From Planctomycetota bacterium (GTDB taxonomy: Bacteria; Planctomycetota; Phycisphaerae; UBA1845; UTPLA1): a stretch of DNA of 64,000 bases. The stretch lies in assembly GCA_003576905.1 (NCBI GenBank), contig QEVG01000021.1, positions 19,667 through 83,666 of the forward strand, in the 5' to 3' direction. Below the pieces are notes generated by a model. That model made no database searches. It worked only from the letters and a program-made list of their open reading frames with translations, and was not told the DNA's origin. Below, piece after piece: positions 1 through 7,563 of the stretch. Numbering within the stretch: position 1 is the first letter of the stretch; the number at the start of each line of letters is the position of its first letter. Position numbers and translations under genes: made by a program.

Positions 1-988
1 GCTGACGCCCGGTGAACTCGCCACGCTCTTTCGCGTCGTCCGAGAAATGACCGCGCGCGGCGTCACCGTCCTCTATATTTCCCATCGCCTCGATGAAATC
101 TTCGAACTGGCCGATTCTGTCACCGTCCTGCGCGACGGCCGCCACGTATCCACTCGGCCCATTCGCGAAGTCGATCGCCGCACCCTCATCCGCGAAGCCG
201 TCGGCCGTCCGCTCGAAGAGGAGTTTCCCGCGCGCGAATCACGGCCCGGCGAGGTGCGTCTCTCCGTACGGGACCTCTCCGCCCCGGGTCGGTTCGCCGG
301 CGTCTCCTTCGACCTTCGCGCCGGCGAAGTAGTCGCCCTGACCGGCATGGTCGGCTCCGGCCGCAGCTCCGTCGCCATGGCACTCTTCGGCGCGATCGGC
401 TCCGTCTCCGGCACGCTTCGCGCGGGTGCCATGCGCGGCCCGTTTCGCTCGCCCGCCGAGGCCAAGCGCGCCGGCATCGCATTCCTTCCCGAGGACCGCA
501 AGCGTGAAGGCCTGCTTCTCGCTCGGCCCACGCGCGAAAACGTCACCCTCGCGCACATGTCCGACGTCTCCGCCGCGGGTTTCTTCATCCGCCGCCGCGA
601 ACGCTCCGTGGCGAACGCGCTCATGTCGCGACTCGGCATTCGCGGAAGCGCCCTTGAAGAACCCGCAGGCGCGCTAAGCGGGGGCAACCAGCAGAAGGCA
701 ATGCTCGCCCGCTGGCTCCAGCGTCCCTGCGACGTGATCATTCTCGATGAACCGACGCGCGGCGTCGATGTCGGCGCGAAGTTCGAGATTTACGCGATCA
801 TCAATGATCTGGCTACACGCGGCGCGGCGGTTCTCATGATCTCTTCCGAGCTTCCCGAGGTCATCGGCATGGCCGATCGCATCGGCGTCATGTGCCGTGG
901 CCGTCTTGTCGGTATCCTCGATAATGCCGGACGCGCGGTCACCCAGGAGGCCATCCTCCGCCTGGCCGTGGGAGAGGCTCATCCATGA
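1..988 (+). CDS. Sugar ABC transporter ATP-binding protein (RbsA/MglA type), 5' truncated by window edge
   Basis: ATPase of a ribose/galactose-type importer; these proteins carry two ABC domains in one chain. The reading frame is open from the first base, so the gene starts upstream of the window. The visible part begins after the first Walker B and shows the H-loop of domain 1 (YISHRLDEI). Domain 2 follows complete: Walker A-like GMVGSGRSS, FLPEDRKREG, signature LSGGNQQKAMLAR, and Walker B IILDEPTRGVDVGAK. The GRSS and PEDRKREG forms are typical of the second domain in this family. The stop overlaps the start of the permease gene as ATGA, so the two are translationally coupled. The substrate cannot be told from the sequence. 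The binding protein is not in the window and may lie upstream. Confidence 0.93.
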   Translation, partial: LTPGELATLFRVVREMTARGVTVLYISHRLDEIFELADSVTVLRDGRHVSTRPIREVDRRTLIREAVGRPLEEEFPARESRPGEVRLSVRDLSAPGRFAGVSFDLRAGEVVALTGMVGSGRSSVAMALFGAIGSVSGTLRAGAMRGPFRSPAEAKRAGIAFLPEDRKREGLLLARPTRENVTLAHMSDVSAAGFFIRRRERSVANALMSRLGIRGSALEEPAGALSGGNQQKAMLARWLQRPCDVIILDEPTRGVDVGAKFEIYAIINDLATRGAAVLMISSELPEVIGMADRIGVMCRGRLVGILDNAGRAVTQEAILRLAVGEAHP

Positions 989-1980
989 GCGCAGCGTTTA
1001 GCCGGGACGTACTCCGATGGCTGGTCGCCCTCCGCATGCCGGTCATCCTCGCCGCGCTCGTCGTTGCCTCGACAATCCTCACCGGCGGCCGGTTCGCGCA
1101 GCTCGACAACCTCGTCAACGTCGCCCGCCAGATTTCATTCGAGGGCCTCATCGCCTTCGGCATGACGCTGGTCATCGTCACCGGCGGCATCGACCTGTCC
1201 GTCGGCTCCCTCGTCGCCCTGTGCGGCGTCGTCGGCGCACTCGTCATGCGCTCGATGGGGGAGTCCCCGCCCGCCCTTGCCATCGCCACCGGCCTCGCAT
1301 GCGGTATCGCCGTCGGCGGCGCGATCGGTCTTTCATCCGGCGCGATCATCGCCCGCTTCGCGATCCCGCCGTTCATCGTCACGCTCGCGGCGATGCTCAT
1401 GGCGCGCGGTTTCGCTTTCATTGCCTGCCACGGGGAGCCGGTCTACGAGCTGCCCTCCCGCCTTATGTGGCTGGGTCGCGGCTTCGTCGGGGAGTCGGTT
1501 CTCGGCCGCATGCTGCCGGTGCCCGTATTGGTGCTGATCGTCGCATATGCCTGCTTCGCGGTCGTGCTCACGCGCACCGTGTTCGGGCGGCAGGTCATCG
1601 CAGTCGGCAGCAATGAGGAAGCCGCCCGGCTGGCAGGCATCGCCGTCCGCCGCACGAAGCTGATCGTCTATGTCATCACCGGGTCACTCGCCGGCCTCAC
1701 GGGCGTCATGCACAGCGCCAAGCTCATGGCCGGCGATCCGAAAGTCGGGGACATGTGGGAACTCAATGTCATCGCCGCCGTCGTGGTGGGGGGGACGAGC
1801 CTCTTCGGCGGCCGCGGCACCATGACGGGCACGCTGATCGGAGCACTCCTGATCGGTGTCCTTAACAACAGTCTCAATCTGCTTCAGGTCGAGCATTTTT
1901 GGCAGAAAGTGGTCCTCGGCGGCGTCATACTCGCGGCCAGCCTCATCGACGCCGGTCTCCGCCGCCTCGATGCCCGCTGA
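985..1980 (+). CDS. Sugar ABC transporter permease (RbsC family)
   Basis: Inner-membrane permease partner of the preceding ATPase, 331 residues, the usual size for BPD_transp_2 permeases. It is hydrophobic throughout, with about nine to ten membrane segments. It carries family signatures: the early VTGGIDLSVGSLVAL segment and, near the C-terminus, VVGGTSLFGGRGTMTGTLIG, the loop that contacts the ATPase. The ATG overlaps the ATPase stop (ATGA). No partner gene follows; the next gene starts 120 bases on and is unrelated. Substrate unknown; ribose, xylose, galactose or another monosaccharide are all possible. Confidence 0.93.
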   Translation: MSAAFSRDVLRWLVALRMPVILAALVVASTILTGGRFAQLDNLVNVARQISFEGLIAFGMTLVIVTGGIDLSVGSLVALCGVVGALVMRSMGESPPALAIATGLACGIAVGGAIGLSSGAIIARFAIPPFIVTLAAMLMARGFAFIACHGEPVYELPSRLMWLGRGFVGESVLGRMLPVPVLVLIVAYACFAVVLTRTVFGRQVIAVGSNEEAARLAGIAVRRTKLIVYVITGSLAGLTGVMHSAKLMAGDPKVGDMWELNVIAAVVVGGTSLFGGRGTMTGTLIGALLIGVLNNSLNLLQVEHFWQKVVLGGVILAASLIDAGLRRLDAR

Positions 1981-2100
1981 CCGGCGGGACAGCCGCGCCG
2001 GCGGACTGGACCATGTGATTTGTCGTGGACTCACCGGCGCCGCTCCGGACTGCCGATGAATGCTTGGCCCGCAGCTCAATCCGCCGGGGAGCATGGCTCT

Positions 2101-3030
2101 ATGACCCAGTCGCTTGTTTCCATCATGATCGTGGGTACGCTCTGCGGTGCAGGCGGCTCTTCGGTGGACCCCGTCGGCCTCCAGGCCGCGCTGGACCGCG
2201 CGGGTTTCTCGCCCGGCATCATCGACGGCCGGCCCGGCGCGAAGACCCGCGCCGCGCTCGAAGCCTTTCAGGCCTATCATGGTCTGCCCATCACCGGCGA
2301 GGCCGACTCCGCGACGGTCAAGGCCCTCAAGGTCGATGAACATTCCGCGCTCATCCGATACACCATCACCGCCGCGGACAAGAAGCTGGTCGATCCGCCG
2401 CCGCGCAATTGGCAGGACAAGGCCAGGAGAAAGCGCCTCGGCTACAAGTCGCTCGCCGACCTCCTCATCGAGCGCGGGCACTGCACCCGCGCGCTCCTCG
2501 CCCGGCTCAATCCGAAGCGGAACCTTGACCGTCTCAAGGTCGGCGACGAGGTGCTATTACCTTTCGTATGGTCCGACCGATCGCTCCCTGCCGCGGACCG
2601 ACTTGAAATCGATCTCGATCGCAAAATCGTCCATGTCATCGACGCAGATGGCCACGTCGCCGCGCTGCTGCACTGCTCCATCGCCAAAGACAAGCACAAG
2701 CGGCCGAAGGGGAGTTGCAAGGTCATCAGCGTCGCGAAAAATCCCGTGTATCTTTTCGACCCGAAGATGTGGCCCGAGGTCAAGGGCGTCAGGCAGAAGC
2801 TCCACATTCCTCCCGGACCGCGAAATCCCGTCGGCCTCTGCTGGATCGGCCTCTCTCTGCCGGGCTACGGCATTCACGGCACGCCCGAGCCGGAGATGAT
2901 CGGCAAGACCGGCTCGCACGGCTGCTTCCGCCTGACCAACTGGGATGCCCTGCGACTCGCGAAGATGGTCGATGTCGGCACGCCGATCAGATTCAGATCG
3001 GCGGACCAGGCCGCCTTCGCACGGCGCTGA
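2101..3030 (+). CDS. L,D-transpeptidase (YkuD) with peptidoglycan-binding domain
   Basis: Cell-wall enzyme that makes or remodels 3-3 peptidoglycan cross-links or attaches proteins to peptidoglycan. Domain order: short hydrophobic N-terminus; a PG_binding_1 domain (LQAALDRAGFSPGIIDGRPG, then KTRAALEAFQAYHGLP); a LysM-like stretch (YKSLADLLIERG, then KVGDEVLLP); and a C-terminal YkuD domain with IHGTPEP and the catalytic SHGCFRLTNWD, where Cys is the nucleophile. I chose the ATG at 2101 because GGGGAG at 2086-2091 sits 9 bases before it. In-frame codons at 2020 and 2056 lack such a site. About 309 residues. Relevant to planctomycetes because peptidoglycan was long disputed there; murI at 38962 fits with a wall being made. 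Confidence 0.92.
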   Translation: MTQSLVSIMIVGTLCGAGGSSVDPVGLQAALDRAGFSPGIIDGRPGAKTRAALEAFQAYHGLPITGEADSATVKALKVDEHSALIRYTITAADKKLVDPPPRNWQDKARRKRLGYKSLADLLIERGHCTRALLARLNPKRNLDRLKVGDEVLLPFVWSDRSLPAADRLEIDLDRKIVHVIDADGHVAALLHCSIAKDKHKRPKGSCKVISVAKNPVYLFDPKMWPEVKGVRQKLHIPPGPRNPVGLCWIGLSLPGYGIHGTPEPEMIGKTGSHGCFRLTNWDALRLAKMVDVGTPIRFRSADQAAFARR

Positions 3031-3165
3031 ACATCGAGCGGAACCGATGTATCATGGCGAAGATTCTCGCCGAACGGGGCGGGTTCGTCGGTTGATTGAG
3101 AGGCCGTACCCATCAATCGCTCCATCCTCGATCGCTGGTCCGCCGCCTGCATCGTCATTCCCGCC

Positions 3166-4755
3166 GTGTTCATGTTCTGGGCCGCGGGCCGATACACCGT
3201 CTTCGACGACGAGGCCTTCAGCGCGCTGCGCTACACGCTTCCGCCCGTCGAGATGGTGAAGGCCCTGTGGCACGGCGATGAGCCCGACCCGCCGCTTTAC
3301 TACCTGATCCAGTCCGGCTGGGTGCGCGTCTTCGGCATCGGCCCGCTCGGCCTGCGCAGCCTGTCTATTGTCCTCTTTCTTGCCGGGCTCGTATTCGTCC
3401 GCCGTGCCGGTGAATTGTGGTTCAATGAGCGGACCGGCCGCCTCGCCATGCTGCTCTGCGCCATTCACCCCGCGCACCTTTTCTTCGGCTTCGCGGGCCG
3501 ATGGTATGCCGCGATGTTCTGCGCCGTGGCGATTCTCCTCTGGCAGACGGGCCGACTCATCGCCTCGGCGCGAACGGATGTCTGTCATGTCGGCGGAACT
3601 CAGTCCGCGCCAAGTTCCGCCGGAGATGAATCGGCCGCGCTGGGGCGCCGGTCGATTCAGGCGCCGGATTCGACGCACGGGCCGTCTGCGTTCTTCCTGT
3701 GGTCCCTCGCCGCCGCCGTTGTTTGCTACGTTAACTACTTCGGTCCGGTCGTCGTCGGCTTCGTCTGGGTCGCGGCCATCCTCGCCGCGCGCCGGCGCCG
3801 AGGCTGGCTCCACGCAGCCGTCGGCGCGATCGTCCTCTATCTCCCGTGGTTTCCGCCCTTCTGGCGTCAGGTCACTTCCTTTCCCCAGCTCGGCGGCTCC
3901 GCGCTGGACTACGCCGCCACCCTCGCCCGATCCCTCGCCGCGCTTCTCGCCGGGAACCTGGCCTCCGCGCGGGCATGGTGGGTCTGGGCGCCGCTTGCCG
4001 TCTTCGGACCGGCACTCCTCGCGCTGTTCGCCGCGCGCCGCCGCCGGGTGCTCGGCCTCGCCGCCGTCGCGTGTGGATGCCTCCTGGCCGGTACCCTTTC
4101 CCGCACGATGATTGACAAGTACGTCATGAGCTTCAGCGCCGCGGCCTGGCTCGCCGTCGCCGCGGGCCTCGCGCCGGCGGAGCCGCCCGTAAAAGGTCTC
4201 GAACGATACCTTCGCCGCGTTGCACTTATCGCCCTGTGCCTCGCCTGGCTCGGCTGTGGTGTCAATCTCGTGACGCAGCGCCACTGGTCCAGCCTGCGCT
4301 GGCTCGATCCGTTTCCCCAGGCCATCGCCGATCTGGCCGTCGGCGATCTTGCGCGGGTTCCCCCTGAAAATACGATCCTGCCCCACCCTTCCGCGCGCTA
4401 TTACTATGCCCGGCGCCGGCTGGCATCGTCGGAAACGCCGGACGATCTGTCCCGCTGGCGCGCTCTCGCCGCCACCGATGGCCCCGCGCCCGCCGCGCGG
4501 CCCGCCACCGTTTCCACCCTGCTCGACCGCATGGCGGCCGACCCGCCGCAGCGCCTGATCCTCATGGAAACCGCCGGCTTCAGCGACGACCCCGACGCCC
4601 GCGCATTGGAGGCGCGCCTCTCCGCCGATTACAAGGTGATTGAAGAGCGGACCTATCTCGACGACCCCGACGCGGAACTCAAAAACCGCCTCGACCCCCG
4701 CTACACACACCCCGCGCAGCGCATCCGTATCCGCCTCTGGCAGGGCGGAAACTAG
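3166..4755 (+). CDS. GT39-like membrane glycosyltransferase (PMT/ArnT type)
   Basis: Polytopic membrane protein, about 529 residues, of the GT-C class that transfers sugars from lipid-linked donors. The first loop carries the acidic motif DDEAF and then DEPDPPLYYL, as in GT39/GT83 enzymes. Many hydrophobic helices follow, with a soluble C-terminal part. The coordinate given is a GTG with no ribosome-binding site, and it falls inside a predicted helix. The frame is open back to a stop at 3097-3099 and contains no ATG, GTG or TTG. GAGAGG at 3098-3103 lies 8 bases before an in-frame ATC at 3112, which may be the real start. Residues near 145-180 form an extra hydrophilic segment carrying a perfect DNA inverted repeat. 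Acceptor unknown. Confidence 0.8.
   Translation: MFMFWAAGRYTVFDDEAFSALRYTLPPVEMVKALWHGDEPDPPLYYLIQSGWVRVFGIGPLGLRSLSIVLFLAGLVFVRRAGELWFNERTGRLAMLLCAIHPAHLFFGFAGRWYAAMFCAVAILLWQTGRLIASARTDVCHVGGTQSAPSSAGDESAALGRRSIQAPDSTHGPSAFFLWSLAAAVVCYVNYFGPVVVGFVWVAAILAARRRRGWLHAAVGAIVLYLPWFPPFWRQVTSFPQLGGSALDYAATLARSLAALLAGNLASARAWWVWAPLAVFGPALLALFAARRRRVLGLAAVACGCLLAGTLSRTMIDKYVMSFSAAAWLAVAAGLAPAEPPVKGLERYLRRVALIALCLAWLGCGVNLVTQRHWSSLRWLDPFPQAIADLAVGDLARVPPENTILPHPSARYYYARRRLASSETPDDLSRWRALAATDGPAPAARPATVSTLLDRMAADPPQRLILMETAGFSDDPDARALEARLSADYKVIEERTYLDDPDAELKNRLDPRYTHPAQRIRIRLWQGGN
3591..3622. repeat. 10-bp perfect inverted repeat inside the glycosyltransferase gene
   Basis: CGGCGGAACT at 3591-3600 and its exact complement AGTTCCGCCG at 3613-3622 flank a 12-base loop. 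The repeat lies in the hydrophilic segment between membrane helices that looks like an in-frame insertion. A direct repeat GGCGCCGG follows within 60 bases. Origin unknown. Confidence 0.6.
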
Positions 4756-4778
4756 CGATCGCGCCGTAGACGGCTAGA

Positions 4779-6134
4779 TCACTCCCGCCGGGCCGGCGGT
4801 CGCCGCCCGTTGTCATCGGCCTCGGCCGCTTCCAATCTATTGAGAATCGCCTCGTACTCCGAAAGCTTCTCCCCCGCGTCGCGCGATTTGTAAAACGCCA
4901 CGACCGCCTCGCACGCCTCGCGCACGCGGATCGACGGGGCGTCGCGGCTTTCGCGCAGACCTGCCAGGCCCTCGACGAGCAGCTTCTCCGCCTCCTCGTC
5001 CTGCTTCGCCCCCGCCAGCGCCCGGCCCAAGGTCACCTTCGCGTTCGCCGTCTGCCAGTGGCCCTCCGGCAGTTTCGTGCTGCGGATCGCCACGCACTCG
5101 CGCATCAGCGCCACCGCCTCATCGAACCGACCCGCGTCGATCTCCACCTGCGCCAGCCCGATCAGCGGCTCGCCCAGTTGCGGGTGTCCCGGCGGAAGCC
5201 TCCGCCGCAGCATGTCCAGCGCCTTGGCGGCCGTCCGCCGCGCCTCGTCGAGCTGCCCCGCGCGCCGCTGCATCGACGCCAGCCGTACTCCGCTGATCAG
5301 CGTGTGCGGATGCACCGGTCCGAACTGCCGCGTGAGCAGGTCCTGCGCGTACAGGCAGTGTCCGATCGACTTGTCCGTGATGCCCGCCGCCGCCGCCGCT
5401 TCGGCGAGGCCGTACAGGTTCAGCACGCGCCGCCACGGCTGCCTGGCGACCAGCGCGTCATAGAGTGCCGTCGCCTCGTCGTAGAGCTGCTGCCCCTCGG
5501 GCTTTTGAAGCGCCGTCAGCACCCGCGCCAGCCCGCAGAGGTCCTCCAGCAGCTCCGGGCTCGCATCGCCCGCCGTCGCCCGCGTTTTTTCGAGAACATG
5601 CCGCATCTGCGGCTCCGCCTCCGCCGGGAGGTGCAGCTTCAGGTACGCCTCGCCGATCGTCCTTCGCAGTTTCAGCTCGACCTCGGGCCGATGGGCCATG
5701 GCCCCTTCGTCCAGCAGCCGCACGCCCCGCGCCAGTGCCTCGCGGACGGCATATGCTTCGCCTCCGCTCGTGTCCGCCGTGCCCTCGGCGAGAATCGACC
5801 CGAGAAAGTCTGCATAGGCCCGGCTGTCCTCCGCCTCGCGCCGCGCCGCTTGCAGTTCCCGCTGGTTCTTCTCGCGCTGCTTTCGCTCGGCGGATTTGGA
5901 AAGCTCCATCGACTCGAGCTTCTGCTGCTCGGCGGCGAGCTTGGCCCGTGCTTCAATTGCCTGCCACACCGCGAGACCACCGCCGACCGCAAGAAACGCG
6001 ATCAGCGTGATCGCCAGCACCTTGAGCGCGCTGGAAGGCTTTTCGCCCGACCGGGCCGGGGGCGGAGCGCACGTGACTTCTCCCGGCCGAAGCGGCGGAC
6101 GGCTCGCGGACGATGACGCGCTGTCTTGACTCAT
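4779..6134 (-). CDS. Membrane-anchored TPR protein (kinase-tail type)
   Basis: About 451 residues. A low-complexity N-terminus is followed by one membrane helix (ALKVLAITLIAFLAVGGGLA), a charged coiled-coil stretch rich in Lys, Gln and Glu, and then tetratricopeptide repeats of the TPR_12 kind (for example AEPQMRHVLEKTRA, LDEARRTAAKALDMLRRR, FDEAVALMRECVAIR). This arrangement matches the C-terminal half of planctomycete Ser/Thr kinases, but no kinase domain is present. I chose the second ATG (6134), which has GGAG 8 bases upstream. It follows the iminopeptidase gene on the same strand after about 40 bases, so they may be co-transcribed. Likely a protein-interaction scaffold; partners unknown. 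Confidence 0.75.
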   Translation of the reverse strand: MSQDSASSSASRPPLRPGEVTCAPPPARSGEKPSSALKVLAITLIAFLAVGGGLAVWQAIEARAKLAAEQQKLESMELSKSAERKQREKNQRELQAARREAEDSRAYADFLGSILAEGTADTSGGEAYAVREALARGVRLLDEGAMAHRPEVELKLRRTIGEAYLKLHLPAEAEPQMRHVLEKTRATAGDASPELLEDLCGLARVLTALQKPEGQQLYDEATALYDALVARQPWRRVLNLYGLAEAAAAAGITDKSIGHCLYAQDLLTRQFGPVHPHTLISGVRLASMQRRAGQLDEARRTAAKALDMLRRRLPPGHPQLGEPLIGLAQVEIDAGRFDEAVALMRECVAIRSTKLPEGHWQTANAKVTLGRALAGAKQDEEAEKLLVEGLAGLRESRDAPSIRVREACEAVVAFYKSRDAGEKLSEYEAILNRLEAAEADDNGRRPPARRE

Positions 6135-6176
6135 AGTCACATCTCCAGCCTGTGCCGGTGGCTTCAGCGCACCCGC

Positions 6177-7220
6177 CTAGTCGCCCGCCTTCAATATCCT
6201 GGGTTCGAGCGAGCGGATGGCATGAATCAGCGCAGACCGCATCGGGATCGCGCTGCCGCTGTGCCCGGCAGACTCCACCAGCACAAGTTCCGACCCCGGC
6301 AGCGCTTGGTGCAGCTCGTACGCCTGGCTCGGCGGACAGATCACGTCGTACCGCCCGTGCACGATCACTGTCGGTATCTTCTCCACCTTTCGCGCGTCCT
6401 TCAGAAGCTGCCCCTCCTCGAGAAAACAGTCATTCGCCATGTACCAGTTTTCGAGCAGCGAGAAGTTGTAGCAGTCCGAGCCGTTCAGAAGTGACTCCAC
6501 CTCGGCATCCGGCGTCTCCAGCGCCGCGACCTTTGTCTCGTATCCCGCCCATGCCCGCGCCACCTTGTCACGCGCCGATTCGTCCTCGCCGCGCAGGAGA
6601 TCGAGAAACTGCTTCGGATAATTCAGCTTGTCCGGGCTGGGCAGGTGCGCCTTCAGTTTCGCGTACACATCCGGAAAATACTGGCCCGTTCCGCCATGGT
6701 AGAAGTAGTCGATGTCCTGCTTCCGGGCGAGGAACACACCGCGAAGCACCATCGAATCCACCCGCTCCGGATATTTCTCCGCGTACGCCAGGGCCAGCGT
6801 CGAGCCCCACGATCCCCCGAAGAGCTGCATCTTCTCAATCTTCAGCTCCTTTCGGAGCTTCTCCATGTCCTCCACCAGCGCGCCCGTGGTGTTGTCCTTC
6901 AGCTCTGCGTAGGGCTTGCTCTTGCCCGCCCCGCGCTGATCGAACAGCACGATCTGGTACTTCTCCGGATGGTGATAACGCCGCAGCGACGGATAGCTTC
7001 CGCCCCCCGGCCCCCCGTGCAGCACCATGACCGGGTGCCCGAGCGGGTTGCCGGAAATCTCGTAATAGATCTCATGCAGGTCGCTGACTTTCAGAAACCC
7101 CGTGCGAAACGGCTCGATGGGGGGGTAATAGTCAAAAAGCTGCTTGCCCGGCTGCGTCCCCGCCGGGGCACAGACGGCCGACAGGAGCAGAATCGAGAAC
7201 ATCCGTACGCGAAACGTCAT
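6177..7220 (-). CDS. pip: Proline iminopeptidase (alpha/beta hydrolase, S33), probably exported
   Basis: Serine peptidase that removes N-terminal proline from peptides. All family landmarks are visible: oxyanion-hole motif HGGPGGG, FDQRGAGKS, nucleophile elbow GGSWGS, acidic residue in HGRYDVICPP and the final histidine in ESAGHS. Length 347, slightly above the usual 310-320 because of an N-terminal extension that looks like a signal peptide (FSILLLSAVCAPAGT). Most characterised members are cytosolic, so an exported form is noteworthy. GGAGG stands 5 bases before the ATG at 7220. It lies upstream of the TPR protein on the same strand. Confidence 0.9.
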   Translation of the reverse strand: MTFRVRMFSILLLSAVCAPAGTQPGKQLFDYYPPIEPFRTGFLKVSDLHEIYYEISGNPLGHPVMVLHGGPGGGSYPSLRRYHHPEKYQIVLFDQRGAGKSKPYAELKDNTTGALVEDMEKLRKELKIEKMQLFGGSWGSTLALAYAEKYPERVDSMVLRGVFLARKQDIDYFYHGGTGQYFPDVYAKLKAHLPSPDKLNYPKQFLDLLRGEDESARDKVARAWAGYETKVAALETPDAEVESLLNGSDCYNFSLLENWYMANDCFLEEGQLLKDARKVEKIPTVIVHGRYDVICPPSQAYELHQALPGSELVLVESAGHSGSAIPMRSALIHAIRSLEPRILKAGD

Positions 7221-7407
7221 CGTGTCCTCCGGGAATTGGCTTCATTGCGCCGCCCGGCGCTGCATTGCCTGCGGCTGCCCGAATCCACAAGCGTCGCAGG
7301 CCCACCGCGCCCGGTCAAGTGCGCCGCATACCGACCGGCCGGAACGATCCCCGCGCAATGCCGCCAGAGCTGGTGAATCACGAGGTGCTTGATAGGGGAG
7401 GGGCGAA

Positions 7408-7493
7408 TGCCCGGGACAGGGATCGAACCTGCACTCCGTATAACCGGAACCAGGCCCTCAACCTGGCGCGTCTGCCAATTCCGCCACCCGGGC
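7408..7493 (-). tRNA. tRNA-Leu (anticodon GAG)
   Basis: Read on the minus strand, the 7-bp acceptor stem pairs GCCCGGG with CCCGGGC. The anticodon stem CCAGG/CCTGG encloses the loop TTGAGGG, giving anticodon GAG for CUC and CUU. A long variable arm (TCCGGTTATACGGA) marks a class II tRNA, and the T-loop is TTCGATC. The discriminator base is A and CCA is not encoded. Length 86. It stands alone between the iminopeptidase and the metalloprotease genes. Confidence 0.97.
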
Positions 7494-7563
7494 AGGGGGT
7501 CTTACCGAGGACGTGAAAACTTAGCAGGTCAAAATGCCGGCGTCAATACGAACCGGACGCGGG

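Noticed and set aside
3052..4710. Long minus-strand frame opposite the GT39-like gene
   Set aside because: Arg/Gly/Glu-rich shadow of a membrane protein gene with no protein-like features.
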